From assembly GCA_013202635.1 (NCBI GenBank), contig JABMRO010000039.1, positions 1 to 6,991 of the forward strand: a stretch of DNA of 6,991 nt. The letters are read 5' to 3'. Below are positions 6,975 to 6,991 of this stretch, piece after piece. The position numbers were made by a program, and so were the translations under genes. The DNA comes from Planctomycetota bacterium. GTDB taxonomy: Bacteria > Planctomycetota > Phycisphaerae > Sedimentisphaerales > Anaerobacaceae. The notes under the pieces are model-generated. The model worked only from the letters and a program-made list of their open reading frames with translations, was not told the DNA's origin and did not search any database. Every line of letters starts with the position of its first letter. Positions within the stretch are counted from its first letter, which is position 1.

Positions 6975-6991
6975 TTGCCCCTTGTTTTAAC

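Overview
The window is an ordinary-looking chromosomal segment that is gene-dense and has no sign of mobile DNA. It comes from a Gram-negative-type bacterium, and my best guess is a planctomycete, possibly of the Phycisphaerae/Sedimentisphaerales side. That guess rests on the moderate base composition, the tgt-yajC-secDF order with SecD and SecF joined in one unusually long protein, and an upstream SpoIID/LytB-domain gene. It is inference from gene style, not a database result.

Positions 1-6119 hold five genes on the + strand, closely spaced and probably largely one transcription unit. They are the 3' end of a SpoIID/LytB-domain gene (1-291), tgt (293-1387), yajC (1484-1900), a fused secDF (1970-5638) and a small membrane-anchored LysM protein (5688-6119). 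A convergent gene on the - strand, pgl/devB (6206-6961), closes the window. Its ribosome-binding site is visible in the last bases. No gap exceeds 100 bases, and no tRNA, rRNA, CRISPR array, insertion sequence or origin was seen.

The order tgt-yajC-secD-secF is the classical one known from E. coli. Tgt makes the queuosine precursor exchange in tRNA. YajC and SecDF form the accessory part of the Sec translocon that uses proton flow to help pull exported proteins across the membrane. The flanking SpoIID-type and LysM proteins are both of the kind that act on or bind the cell wall after export, so the cluster has a loose cell-envelope theme. Pgl is a central-metabolism enzyme of the oxidative pentose phosphate pathway and is unrelated to the cluster.

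I see no convincing evidence of an undescribed system. The points most worth a second look are two large extra segments in the extracytoplasmic parts of SecDF: a charged helical block in the SecD half and an enlarged P4 region in the SecF half. Lesser points are the small LysM protein encoded right behind secDF and an inverted repeat in the yajC leader.
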